Shown here: positions 9,236 to 17,952 of the stretch, one piece after another
How positions within the stretch are numbered: position 1 is the first letter of the stretch
How the letters are laid out: each line of letters begins with the position of its first letter
NCBI GenBank assembly: GCA_018401935.1
Contig: JAGYJQ010000012.1
Location: 1-64,000 of the forward strand
From: Balneolaceae bacterium
GTDB taxonomy: Bacteria; Bacteroidota; Rhodothermia; Balneolales; Balneolaceae
Length of the DNA stretch: 64,000 bases
Direction of reading: 5' to 3'
The notes under the pieces: generated by a model
Databases searched by the model: none
What the model was told of the DNA's origin: nothing
Seen by the model: the letters and a program-made list of their open reading frames with translations, nothing else
Made by a program: the position numbers and the translations under genes

Positions 9236-10864
9236 CTAATATTTGGCGGGGGTTCCCGCAGGAGCGAGACTTTTCTGGATAAAGGAACGAATATCGTCAT
9301 TGGCATTCTTTAGATCCTCTCGGCGCAGGTACATCATGTGCCCGCTACGGTAGCCTTTGAACTCGAGCCGCTCTTTCATTTTTCCAGACGGATCCAAATG
9401 CCACATGGTGTATTTAGCGTCGTAATAAGTGGTCGCCCCGTCGTAGTATCCACTTTGAATAAGTACATGCATGTAAGGATTTTGAGCCATTGCACCGCGT
9501 AACTGCTCACCGGTTCGGTCCCCGCTTCTATCCCATGGGTTCACGGGGCCAAACATGTTGTATTTAACATCGGTTTCATAGTTAAGATGTTGCTTAAAGT
9601 ACATGTTGATGGCGGGTGTAAATGAGTGTAGCCAAGAGGTAAGTTCGGAGTTGAAGTCGGGTCTGGCACCAGCATCAGAGCGATCTAGCCCTTTATACCG
9701 TGAGTCTAACCGGCCAACCGTATGTCCTTCGTGTCGCAGTAGGTCTTTCCAAAAGAATGAAGTGGGGACATCTAGGTTGTGTTGTCGGATAACCTCTTCA
9801 GATAGCCCAGAATACCGAGCAAATTGTGCGATGGCGTGTTCTTTTTCTTCTTCGCTCATCCAAGCCCCTTTAGCGAGAATGGGGATGAGTTCGTTTTGAG
9901 TAAACTGTTCAGACGTCTCTAATGCGTCGAGCAAATCCATCGATTGAAGTTCTTCGGGAAGCTGCTCGTGATACCAGGCTGCTGCCGTATAATAAGGCAA
10001 TCGATTGGCTTCATTAACGGGGCCTGAGCGATCGATTCCTAAACCGGTAGGTGATACCAAAATGACTCCATTAATGTACATCCAATGACGGTTCTGGAGC
10101 ACATTAGCTAAGCCGGATACTCGGGTAGTTCCATAGCTTTCCCCAATGAGGTATTTCGGGGAGGCCCATCGATCAACGCGGCTTACGAAGGTATTAATCC
10201 ACTCAGCCAGATAGTCAATATCCTGATTTACCCCAAAGAATTGTTTTCTGTCTGCTTCTGGATGTAGAATTCGGGAATAACCGGTGTTCACTGGATTTAC
10301 AAACACAATATCTGCCACATCTAAGATCGAATAGGGGTTATCTTGATACCCATAAGGTTGGATTGGGTAGCCTTCGTCATCAATATTCAATACACTTGGA
10401 CCGGTATAGGCTAGGTGCATCCACACCGAAGCTGAACCTGGCCCTCCGTTAAAAGATATTACTAACGGTCTTCGCTCAGTAGATTCTACATCGGTACGTT
10501 CATAAAAGGTATAAAAAAGAGCCGCCTGAACCACGCCATGATCATCCCAAACAGGTTGGGTCCCGGCGGTGGCGCGATAGGGCACTTTTTCACCATTGAT
10601 AGTAACCGTATGCTCGGTCACCGAGGCCGATTCGGCGGGGAGGATTCGAGAGGGGGTAATTTGCGGTTCATGGGTTCCTTCGTAGACGGCATCGTCTTGC
10701 CAAACCGAAAAATCGGTGGCTTGTTGCGCCCATGCATTCAATGAAAGACCAGCCATTAGCAAGCAAGCCATAATGAGTAGCGTGAAAAGACTCTTAATGG
10801 TTCTAATGACAGCTGATAGGGGAAGGTGAAATAAATGAAGTCGTAACTCAAACATAGTGTTCAT
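9236..10864 (-). CDS. S10-family serine carboxypeptidase-like protein
   Basis: A 542-residue exported protein; the hydrophobic core LFTLLIMACLLMAGLSLNAWA lies at residues 27-47, giving a long n-region. SFNGGPGSAS (about 137-146) is the oxyanion-loop signature of the S10 carboxypeptidase family, and S243 in GESYG is the nucleophile. Aspartate in GYYDGAT and histidine in GHMMY complete the expected Ser-Asp-His triad in the right order. It therefore probably removes C-terminal residues from peptides in the periplasm or outside the cell. It lies directly upstream of the beta-lactamase-fold hydrolase, with 10 bp between the genes, suggesting co-transcription. Confidence 0.88.
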   Translation of the reverse strand: MNTMFELRLHLFHLPLSAVIRTIKSLFTLLIMACLLMAGLSLNAWAQQATDFSVWQDDAVYEGTHEPQITPSRILPAESASVTEHTVTINGEKVPYRATAGTQPVWDDHGVVQAALFYTFYERTDVESTERRPLVISFNGGPGSASVWMHLAYTGPSVLNIDDEGYPIQPYGYQDNPYSILDVADIVFVNPVNTGYSRILHPEADRKQFFGVNQDIDYLAEWINTFVSRVDRWASPKYLIGESYGTTRVSGLANVLQNRHWMYINGVILVSPTGLGIDRSGPVNEANRLPYYTAAAWYHEQLPEELQSMDLLDALETSEQFTQNELIPILAKGAWMSEEEKEHAIAQFARYSGLSEEVIRQHNLDVPTSFFWKDLLRHEGHTVGRLDSRYKGLDRSDAGARPDFNSELTSWLHSFTPAINMYFKQHLNYETDVKYNMFGPVNPWDRSGDRTGEQLRGAMAQNPYMHVLIQSGYYDGATTYYDAKYTMWHLDPSGKMKERLEFKGYRSGHMMYLRREDLKNANDDIRSFIQKSLAPAGTPAKY

Positions 10865-10997
10865 CTTATCGTACTTAGTTGGGTTTATGTATCTCGGGTC
10901 CGTGATAACAGCAGTTATCTGGATGTATAAATCATAGAAAGAATGTAATGGCTCAAATTATAAAGAAAAACAAGAAATCGTTGGAGATTCCCAATAA

Positions 10998-11177
10998 GCC
11001 ATTTTTTTTAAAAAGGCATGGGTTCCGAACTATGGCCCTCCCTACTTCCCTATGGCCCGCGCCATTGTGGGTGGTTTAAGTTTTTCAACCGTCATTACTC
11101 TTGTGGTACTACCCTCTATATATATGATGCTGGATGATGTACGCCTGTGGTCTGCTCGCTTAGTGGAAGAGTCATAA
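10998..11177 (+). pseudogene. Relic of an RND efflux pump C-terminus
   Basis: The open stretch following a stop at 10995 translates to a segment ending in YFPMARAIVGGLSFSTVITL, VVLPSIYMMLDD and a short tail, with a stop at 11175-11177. This matches the last transmembrane helix of AcrB/HAE-type RND transporters, where PLARTIIGGLxFST(L)xTLxxxPxxYxxxD is strongly conserved. Only about 50 residues of a normal protein of about 1000 remain. The ATG at 11052 is internal, not a true start. The 390-bp gap between the S10 peptidase and sqr genes is otherwise non-coding. I read it as the remnant left after deletion of a pump gene. Confidence 0.72.
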
Positions 11178-11206
11178 TTTATAATCCCCTTGGAAGACCT
11201 TATTCC

Positions 11207-11240
11207 AAAAAAAACGCCCGACTCTTGTAGGCCGGACGTT
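11207..11240 (-). terminator. Terminator of the sulfide:quinone oxidoreductase gene
   Basis: On the minus strand, AACGTCCGGC pairs with GTCGGGCGTT (10 bp with two G-T wobbles) around an 8-base loop and runs into eight Ts. It begins 15 bp after the stop codon of the gene. Confidence 0.8.
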
Positions 11241-11254
11241 GAAAGTGAAGATGA

Positions 11255-12511
11255 TTATACATTTTTACCTTTCATCATTTGATTCCAATACAAATGAGGC
11301 AGCATATATTTTTTAAGCATCCACAATCGCCAATGCTCTTTTGAGGAATCGAACACAAGCATTTGTTTGAGTTTTGGATCGGGGGTAAAGTTATTATCAT
11401 AGTCGAACTCCGCTAAAACCATTTTACCATATCCGGTCACTAATGGGCACGAAGAGTATCCGTTATAATCCTTGTTGTCGGCCTCTTTACTTGCCATAAG
11501 CTTTTTAATGTTGTCAAGTACAACCGGTACCTGCTTGCGAATAGCAGCGCCTGTTTTTGCTGTTGGCAACGCAGCTACATCACCCAGTCCGAATACATTT
11601 GCATATTTATTATGTTGAAGTGAATGGTGGTCTACATCCAACCAACCGCCATCATTAGCCAGAGGAGACTCGCGAATAAATTTAGGTGCAGCTTGTGGTG
11701 GGGCAAGGTGAAGGAAATCGAAAGGAATCTCTACCAGTTTATCCCCTATCACTTTTGCATTTAGTGCATTGCCTTCCTCAAATGCTGGCATATCACCTTC
11801 TGGAGCAACATAGTTGAAATGAACTACTTTTTTATCGGCATCAATTTTGACGGGCGAAAAGAACGGCTTAAAGTCCATTCCGTAGTTATCAATTACCTCC
11901 ATGAGGGTTTTCTTGATTTCGGCCACCCCAAAAATAACCGAGCCTGGAGTAGCAAAAACTACATTGGATGAGTCTTTTAGGCCATTTTTACGGATATAAT
12001 CCGCTGCTAGATAGGCAATTTTTTGAGGCGCTCCACCGCATTTGATAGGGGTAGTTGGTTGCGTAAATATCGCATTACCCCCTTTAAACTTTTTGAGGAG
12101 TTCCCAAGTATGCTCTGGATCGGTGTAATTGGAACAAACCACGCCTTTCTCCATCGCCTCGGTGAGACCTTCAATCATAGAAGGTTCCATCACTAGGCCG
12201 GGGGCGACAACTAAATACTCATAAGTTATGGCCCCGCTTTTTTCGGTGTGAACCTGATTATTGTCTGGGTCAAAACTAGTAGCATAATCTTTTATCCAGT
12301 TCACGCCCTTGGGCATAAGTTCGGCCATGGGTTTTGCGGTTTTAGCATATTCATAGGTGCCAGCTCCCACAAGAGTCCACGCGGGTTGATAGTAATGCGT
12401 GTCTTTGGGTTCTAGAATACTCACTTTTATAGAAGAACCCCTTGCAAGAAGTTGACTAGCCGCCATGATACCAGCTGTGCCCCCTCCGATGATGAGAATT
12501 TGTGTTTCCAT
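11255..12511 (-). CDS. sqr: Sulfide:quinone oxidoreductase, SQOR-like
   Basis: A 418-residue flavoprotein that oxidises sulfide and passes electrons to the quinone pool, acting at the inner face of the membrane. IIGGGTAG (residues 7-14) is the FAD-binding loop. The two redox cysteines expected for the family are present: C158 in PIKCGGAPQK and C355 in SSCPLVTGYG followed by AEFDY. Both contexts resemble the mitochondrial SQOR type more than the short bacterial types. HYYQP near residue 40 is also typical. It is divergent from a YeeE/YedE transporter pair, so the locus looks like a sulfide/sulfur-handling module. A strong terminator follows it. Confidence 0.9.
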   Translation of the reverse strand: METQILIIGGGTAGIMAASQLLARGSSIKVSILEPKDTHYYQPAWTLVGAGTYEYAKTAKPMAELMPKGVNWIKDYATSFDPDNNQVHTEKSGAITYEYLVVAPGLVMEPSMIEGLTEAMEKGVVCSNYTDPEHTWELLKKFKGGNAIFTQPTTPIKCGGAPQKIAYLAADYIRKNGLKDSSNVVFATPGSVIFGVAEIKKTLMEVIDNYGMDFKPFFSPVKIDADKKVVHFNYVAPEGDMPAFEEGNALNAKVIGDKLVEIPFDFLHLAPPQAAPKFIRESPLANDGGWLDVDHHSLQHNKYANVFGLGDVAALPTAKTGAAIRKQVPVVLDNIKKLMASKEADNKDYNGYSSCPLVTGYGKMVLAEFDYDNNFTPDPKLKQMLVFDSSKEHWRLWMLKKYMLPHLYWNQMMKGKNV

Positions 12512-12621
12512 GGTAATTGAATCTTTATTATTTGGTTATGCTTCAATAAAAGCGCTTTTTCAAAGAATTGGTAGTTGTCATAACAGGTAAGATTGATATA
12601 ATGTGTGAAAAGCTTCGTATT

Positions 12622-12635
12622 ATAGTTATAACTAT
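12622..12635. promoter_or_regulatory. 14-bp perfect palindrome between sqr and the YeeE/YedE genes
   Basis: ATAGTTATAACTAT is a perfect dyad located 111 bp from each of the two divergent start codons (sqr 12511, yeeE-like 12747). The central position fits an operator controlling both directions, for example for an ArsR-type persulfide sensor, but no regulator gene is in the window. The binding protein is inference. Confidence 0.45.
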
Positions 12636-12746
12636 GCTCACAGACGCAGCTCTGTCGGGCATAATGAACCGCGGAATTTATCATAAATAGTCAATTGAGT
12701 ATTCTGTGGAATCCCAATTAAACCAATAAACACACGAAGTTTCATC

Positions 12747-13310
12747 ATGCTAGAGTTTTTACAACAACCCATGCCTTGGTACGTAGCAGGGCCACTTATT
12801 GGACTAATGGTACCACTGCTATTAGTTTTAGATAACCAACAGTTCGGCATATCATCCGCTTACCGTCATATGTGCGCAGCCGTACTACCCAAAGGTAAAT
12901 TTTCCTTTTTCAGTTATGACTGGAAAGCCCAAAAATGGAACCTGTTATTTGTGGTAGGTATTATTTTGGGAGGATATCTCGCTTCTTTGACTACGGCAGA
13001 AGGGTATTCAGTAGCCATCTCTGAACAAACCAAACTAGCGCTTGGGGAATGGGGAATTACCGATTTTAGCGGGTTAATTCCGTCTGAAATTTTCAGTTTA
13101 TCCTTTCTTACCACACCAGGTGGATTCATTGTGATGGTTTTAGGCGGCTTTTTGGTGGGCTTTGGTGCTCGTTACGGCGGCGGTTGTACTTCAGGTCATG
13201 CCATTTCTGGTCTGTCCAATCTTCAATTGCCTTCCCTTATCGCAGTAATGGGCTTTTTCGCAGGAGGCCTGTTAATGACCTACTTCATTTTACCACTCAT
13301 CTTATCCTAA
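12747..13310 (+). CDS. YeeE/YedE family sulfur transporter, first half
   Basis: A 187-residue integral membrane protein with about five hydrophobic segments. The motif RYGGGCTSGHAISG (about residues 140-153) is the hallmark of the YeeE/YedE (TsuA) family, whose members import thiosulfate or related sulfur species through a line of cysteines. The protein is about half the usual length and is followed 12 bp later by the complementary half, as in many Bacteroidota and Proteobacteria where the transporter is split. The position divergent from sqr supports a role in moving sulfane-sulfur products. The actual substrate is not shown by sequence. Confidence 0.85.
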   Translation: MLEFLQQPMPWYVAGPLIGLMVPLLLVLDNQQFGISSAYRHMCAAVLPKGKFSFFSYDWKAQKWNLLFVVGIILGGYLASLTTAEGYSVAISEQTKLALGEWGITDFSGLIPSEIFSLSFLTTPGGFIVMVLGGFLVGFGARYGGGCTSGHAISGLSNLQLPSLIAVMGFFAGGLLMTYFILPLILS

Positions 13311-13322
13311 GGAAATACTATC

Positions 13323-13727
13323 ATGAAATTTATAATAGCAGGCTTATTCTTTGGTTTTGTAGCGGTAAAGTCAGAAGTCGTTTCCTGGTTCCGCATATTA
13401 GAAATGTTTCACTTCGATTCCTTTCACATGTACGGAATTATTGGAAGTGCGGTGGTAATCGGCATCATTTCCATTCAGATTATCAAACGTTTTCAGTTAA
13501 AAGACATGAAAGGAGAACAAATTTCAATCGGTGAAAAAGAAATGAGCCCCAAACGATACATTATTGGCGGATCGCTTTTTGGTCTGGGTTGGGCCTTAGT
13601 AGGCGCATGCCCAGGGCCTATGTACGCTTTGGTAGGTAATGGTTATTGGATCATCCTTGTACCGATGTTCTTCGCCTTCCTTGGAACGATGACCTACGGC
13701 ATGATTCGGGAGAAACTGCCTCACTAG
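13323..13727 (+). CDS. YeeE/YedE family transporter, second half (DUF6691-like)
   Basis: A 134-residue membrane protein with four hydrophobic segments. The segment GLGWALVGACPGPMYALVGNG (about residues 90-110) is the second pseudo-symmetric signature of YeeE/YedE transporters, carrying the conserved cysteine. The start follows the preceding half by 12 bp, so both are surely translated from one mRNA and probably form one heteromeric channel. A strong hairpin terminator begins 25 bp after the stop. Confidence 0.85.
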   Translation: MKFIIAGLFFGFVAVKSEVVSWFRILEMFHFDSFHMYGIIGSAVVIGIISIQIIKRFQLKDMKGEQISIGEKEMSPKRYIIGGSLFGLGWALVGACPGPMYALVGNGYWIILVPMFFAFLGTMTYGMIREKLPH

Positions 13728-13750
13728 CGTTCACTTTTTTAAAGTCTCTA

Positions 13751-13806
13751 GAAACCCTCTTTTACTAGCCTTTTTGGTTTGGTAAAGGAGGGTTTTTTTG
13801 TTTGGT
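13751..13806 (+). terminator. Intrinsic terminator, copy 1 of an identical 56-bp repeat
   Basis: AACCCTCTTTTAC (13753-13765) pairs with GTAAAGGAGGGTT (13782-13794), giving a 13-bp stem with one wobble, a 16-base loop and a T-run. It ends the YeeE/YedE transcript. The same 56 bp, without a single change, recurs at 17648-17703 after the next gene. Confidence 0.92.
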
Positions 13807-13921
13807 GAGTAATGCTGAGAAAGTATTTAGAAACTATTGTGAAACCGTAAATATGTATTTGTGGGAACGTATTCGTAAAGGGCATTTGTAATGCTGTTTG
13901 CTAGATAAAAACTAATTAAAC

Positions 13922-16900
13922 ATGATTATGAAAAACCTGATTACATATACCTTAATAATAGTATTCGCATCACTGCCACTAAGTGCACAAAACGTTGCAG
14001 TAGATGTTGAAGGGAACCAATACGTGACTACAACCATTGGAAGTCAAACTTGGATGGCCCAAAACCTTAGAGTTACCAAATACAATAACGGTGACCCAAT
14101 TCCCAATGTACAAAACGCCGCCTCATGGTCAGCACAAAATGGTACTGGGGCATGGTCTCATTATGCTAATAATAGCGCCTATGACTATGATTTGGGAAAG
14201 TTTTATAATTTTTATGCCACCGAAGATGCTAGGGGGCTATGTCCAGAGGGTTGGAGAATGCCAACGCAAAAAGATTGGGAACAATTACGCGACTATTTAG
14301 GCGGTGAGGCTGTCGCTGCTTCAGGATTGAAGGCAACAGGTGGAGCTTATTATTGGACAGAACCTATGGTTGGTGATAATACCTATGGATTTAATGCGGT
14401 TGGAACTGGTCACAGAGATCAATCAGGAAATTTTAACTCACTGGGTACAAGTGGAGTTTGGTGGGCATCTACTAAAGGTACAACAGGATCCATTGCTGTG
14501 AGAATGTATAATAATACTAACGAGCTGAGAGTAGTCGGTATTCTAAGAGTTGATGGTGCTGCCGTACGTTGTATAGAGGATGTAACTACGAATTCTGAAA
14601 ATCCAAACTTCAATAATGGTGAAGTACCTCAAGATGGATTAGAATTGTATTTTGAGTTTGATGGTAATTTAGATGACGACTCACCAAATGGTATCACACT
14701 TCAGCAAGCAGTTTCTGATCCTGCCAGCATGTATACCGATGACAGAAATGGCGGGGTAATGTCGGCTTTAACGCTTAATAACAACGATGATTACTTATAC
14801 TATGACGCTGAGTTTGATGAAACAAAACTCAGATCATCATTTACTATCTCAGCATGGGCAAAAATAAATGCTCCATTTAGCTACAGTAATTTGTCAATTT
14901 TTGAAATAGGAAATGTCAATAGAGGCACTAACGAACAAGGGATTCAATTATCTATTAGTGAAAATTATCTTTATGACTGCCCTGGTGAAACGTATTTAGC
15001 TATTTCCACTATTAATGGAAATTCGACCAGAATACAAGAAAATTGCATGAGTTATGATTTTTTGAGTCAATGGAATCATTATGTCATGGTATTTGAAACC
15101 GGAGTTTCAAAATTTTATATAAATGGTGAGTTAATTGGTGCAAAATACGATGCTGTTACAGAGGTTGGGTTCCCAAACAATGATATTTATATACTAAACA
15201 GAGATAATTCTCAAGGTATCCCCTCTCGTTCTATCGATAAATTAGGTGTTTGGTCACGAGCATTTTCTCCAGAAGAAGTTAAAGGTTTGTATCACAGTGT
15301 AAATTACAACCAAGTTAGCTGGAATTCAGTTGAAACAGTTACACACGGTTTTAATTCTTCATTTACTGAAGCCTTTGCTAATAACAATACCGATAAGGTG
15401 TATAAGTTGAAGGTGTCCGGTACCTATGGTATAGCGAACGGAACACCTCATAGAGATGCGGCATACAATATAAATAATGAAACTCTTATTACCGGTTGCG
15501 ATTCAAACTGGCAATTAGATGGCCAATGTCCACCACCACCTCCAACGGCACCAGAGCACTATTCTGATAACCATGAGTATGAGTACTTTTTGGGATATGG
15601 TACAGCAGTAGGTTCTGAAGTAAGCTTTGTTGATGGTAATTATAATGATAACGCAGGATCGTTCACCTTTGAACTATTCGAGGGAACGATTACTAATGTA
15701 CAAGAGCCAGAGGGGATACCTTATTACATCCCAACGGATGAATTAACAGCATTCTACGGGTTTGATGGCACTGCAGATGATGAGAGTAACTACGGGAATC
15801 ATGGAATCATGAATGGACCAGTGCCAACTATGGATCGGTTTGGAAATTCACAATCAGCTCTATATTTCGATGGGGTTAACGATTATGTACAGGCTCCTGA
15901 TAATAGCGGGAATGATATTCAAGATCCATTTACAATAAGTATGTGGTATAAGCCTGATGCGGGTTATGGATCAGGTTCTAATCATCTCATAAGTAAATGG
16001 GGGACAAATTCAGATGCATCGTTTCAAATTTCAGTAAACAAACAAGGTTACATGAACGCAATTACGAATGATGGGGCTGGCAATAGTGGAATATCCCCGG
16101 ATTACGTTTTACCAGTTGGTGAATGGCATCATATTGTTTTTCAACAAGAGAATGGTGTTCAAAAATTTTATTTGAATGGAGAACTCATTGCATCGTTAGA
16201 ATCTGCAAGAAACCCTCAGTTAACTAACAGAATGTTAGATATTGGCTTCGAAAGCAAAGTGAATAATGGGTTTATAGCTGGATCATTGGATGAAATTGGA
16301 ATTTGGAAACGTGCCTTAACTGCAGAAGAAGTAGCCATGCTTTATAATCCATATTCAACCAGTAAACTTTCTAATCGTACCATGATTTTTAGTGATGTGT
16401 ATTCAAAAGAAGGAGTCAAATTCGCACAAACTATTTCTTTTGATACGCTTACCTATGCCGATTCATTGGTAGGTTTTCAATTTGAATTGCCATTAGACCC
16501 TAGTATAAGTGCAGATTCAATCTATTACTCTTCAGGCCAAGATCTAACCATCGAGGCAAGTTTTATTGATAATACCTTGAATGTTGCTGTATCTAGTCCA
16601 CAGTTTATCACGAGCTATGAAAGTTTATTAGATATTTTCTACACATCTAATATGAGTGGTATGTATGAATTGGTTCCTAATAATGTTAAGCTGAATAATA
16701 GCTATACCAATAATGTTCAGTCTGGAACACTAACGGTTGATCCATTCATTTATGGTGATGTTGATGAGAACGGAGCCGTAGATAATTACGATGCTGGTAT
16801 TATTCTACACCGTACCGTTGGTAGTGAGCTATTACCGATGGATAATTTACGTTGGTGGGAGTCTGGTCCTTGGTTTGATTGGAGGTATATGCAAGCTGAT

Positions 16901-17608
16901 GTGGATGAAGATGGAAAAATATTAGCTATGGATGCTGTTTATATACTACAATATATAGTTGGTTTAATAACAGATTTCCCTGTTATCACAACACCAGTGC
17001 AAAATGTTACTGTTGAACTAACTGATACGGGACTCTTATTTACAGCCCCTGAGGAAATCAATGGGTTCAATATATCCTTACCTGAATTAGATGGTGTTGA
17101 ATACTTAGAGCCCACTATACTTTGGGATAATGTAAGTTCCGTTGTTCGAGATGAGGACGGTATGGGAGTTGCTATCGCCACTTCAACTGCACAGTCAGGA
17201 GTAATGCTAGAGATTCCACTTAATGTAAACAGCGCTGAAAACGTGGACATTATCATGACAGCGTTCTCTAATAACACGGAAAATAAGTTAAAAGTAATGG
17301 TGAACAGTTCATTGGTTAACTCAGAAGTTAAAGATGAGATACCAACCAAGCTTGAACTTTCCCAAAACTACCCGAACCCTTTTAACCCGAGTACGAATAT
17401 TCAGTTCGCCTTGCCAGAAGCCGCACAAGTTCGACTTGAGGTATACAATACGCTCGGACAAAAAGTGGCAACGGTGGTAGATGGAATGCGTTCGGCTGGG
17501 TATCATAGTGTAAGTTTTGATGCCTCAGCCTTGTCTTCGGGAGTCTATCTGTATGTGATCACTACGCCTGGTCATATGGAAACTCGCAAGATGATGTTGA
17601 TTAAATAA
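13922..17608 (+). CDS. Giant T9SS substrate: FISUMP, two LamG domains, dockerin
   Basis: A 1228-residue exported protein; the signal peptide ends at LPLSAQ near residue 23 (an ATG at 13928 is an alternative start). Residues about 25-218 are a FISUMP domain (GSQTWMAQNLR, GWRMPTQKDWEQL, GAAVRCIE). Residues about 238-460 and 605-820 are LamG/concanavalin-like domains. Residues about 944-1020 hold two calcium loops, DVDENGAVDNYD and DVDEDGKILAMD, spaced like a type I dockerin. Residues 1148-1228 are the T9SS sorting domain (NYPNPFNPSTN). It is likely a surface protein that binds glycans and a cohesin partner; the next gene encodes a cohesin-like domain. It lies between identical terminators. Confidence 0.88.
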   Translation: MIMKNLITYTLIIVFASLPLSAQNVAVDVEGNQYVTTTIGSQTWMAQNLRVTKYNNGDPIPNVQNAASWSAQNGTGAWSHYANNSAYDYDLGKFYNFYATEDARGLCPEGWRMPTQKDWEQLRDYLGGEAVAASGLKATGGAYYWTEPMVGDNTYGFNAVGTGHRDQSGNFNSLGTSGVWWASTKGTTGSIAVRMYNNTNELRVVGILRVDGAAVRCIEDVTTNSENPNFNNGEVPQDGLELYFEFDGNLDDDSPNGITLQQAVSDPASMYTDDRNGGVMSALTLNNNDDYLYYDAEFDETKLRSSFTISAWAKINAPFSYSNLSIFEIGNVNRGTNEQGIQLSISENYLYDCPGETYLAISTINGNSTRIQENCMSYDFLSQWNHYVMVFETGVSKFYINGELIGAKYDAVTEVGFPNNDIYILNRDNSQGIPSRSIDKLGVWSRAFSPEEVKGLYHSVNYNQVSWNSVETVTHGFNSSFTEAFANNNTDKVYKLKVSGTYGIANGTPHRDAAYNINNETLITGCDSNWQLDGQCPPPPPTAPEHYSDNHEYEYFLGYGTAVGSEVSFVDGNYNDNAGSFTFELFEGTITNVQEPEGIPYYIPTDELTAFYGFDGTADDESNYGNHGIMNGPVPTMDRFGNSQSALYFDGVNDYVQAPDNSGNDIQDPFTISMWYKPDAGYGSGSNHLISKWGTNSDASFQISVNKQGYMNAITNDGAGNSGISPDYVLPVGEWHHIVFQQENGVQKFYLNGELIASLESARNPQLTNRMLDIGFESKVNNGFIAGSLDEIGIWKRALTAEEVAMLYNPYSTSKLSNRTMIFSDVYSKEGVKFAQTISFDTLTYADSLVGFQFELPLDPSISADSIYYSSGQDLTIEASFIDNTLNVAVSSPQFITSYESLLDIFYTSNMSGMYELVPNNVKLNNSYTNNVQSGTLTVDPFIYGDVDENGAVDNYDAGIILHRTVGSELLPMDNLRWWESGPWFDWRYMQADVDEDGKILAMDAVYILQYIVGLITDFPVITTPVQNVTVELTDTGLLFTAPEEINGFNISLPELDGVEYLEPTILWDNVSSVVRDEDGMGVAIATSTAQSGVMLEIPLNVNSAENVDIIMTAFSNNTENKLKVMVNSSLVNSEVKDEIPTKLELSQNYPNPFNPSTNIQFALPEAAQVRLEVYNTLGQKVATVVDGMRSAGYHSVSFDASALSSGVYLYVITTPGHMETRKMMLIK

Positions 17609-17647
17609 GTAGTTGACCTCGCCATTGGGCGACAATAGTTACATCTT

Positions 17648-17703
17648 GAAACCCTCTTTTACTAGCCTTTTTGGTTTGGTAAAGGAGGGTTTTTTTGTTT
17701 GGT
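17648..17703 (+). terminator. Intrinsic terminator, copy 2 of an identical 56-bp repeat
   Basis: Identical in all 56 bases to 13751-13806, with the same 13-bp stem and T-run. It terminates the FISUMP/dockerin gene. Sequence on either side of the two copies is unrelated, so the duplicated block is the terminator itself. Confidence 0.92.
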
Positions 17704-17952
17704 TTACGTGCCTAAATAATTCTTGGTGGTGGTGAGTAACTAACCCACAAAAAGAGTTCCAATCACACCATTTTCACATAGGATAGAATTAAGATAAATT
17801 TCGAACTTTCCGAAACTTAGAGTATTATTGAAGGTATTTGATAAGTATCTTGAAACGATATCCACAACAAGTTTTTTTATTCTTAGGTTTTGAAGCACAA
17901 AGGCCGATATCTATACCAATTGGTCATACAGAAATTAAGGCATATTATTTCC

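Noticed and set aside
12427-12850. Short minus-strand frames in the sqr/YeeE gap
   Set aside because: They overlap the real genes and the divergent promoter region and read as random peptides.
13323-13534. Frame 13184-13534 as a separate gene
   Set aside because: It is out of frame with both transporter halves and spans their junction; the transporter frames carry the family motifs.
17858-17872. Possible DnaA box or origin (ATATCCACA)
   Set aside because: A single near-match without a cluster, dnaA or AT-rich unwinding element; the rpmH region also lacks a box cluster.
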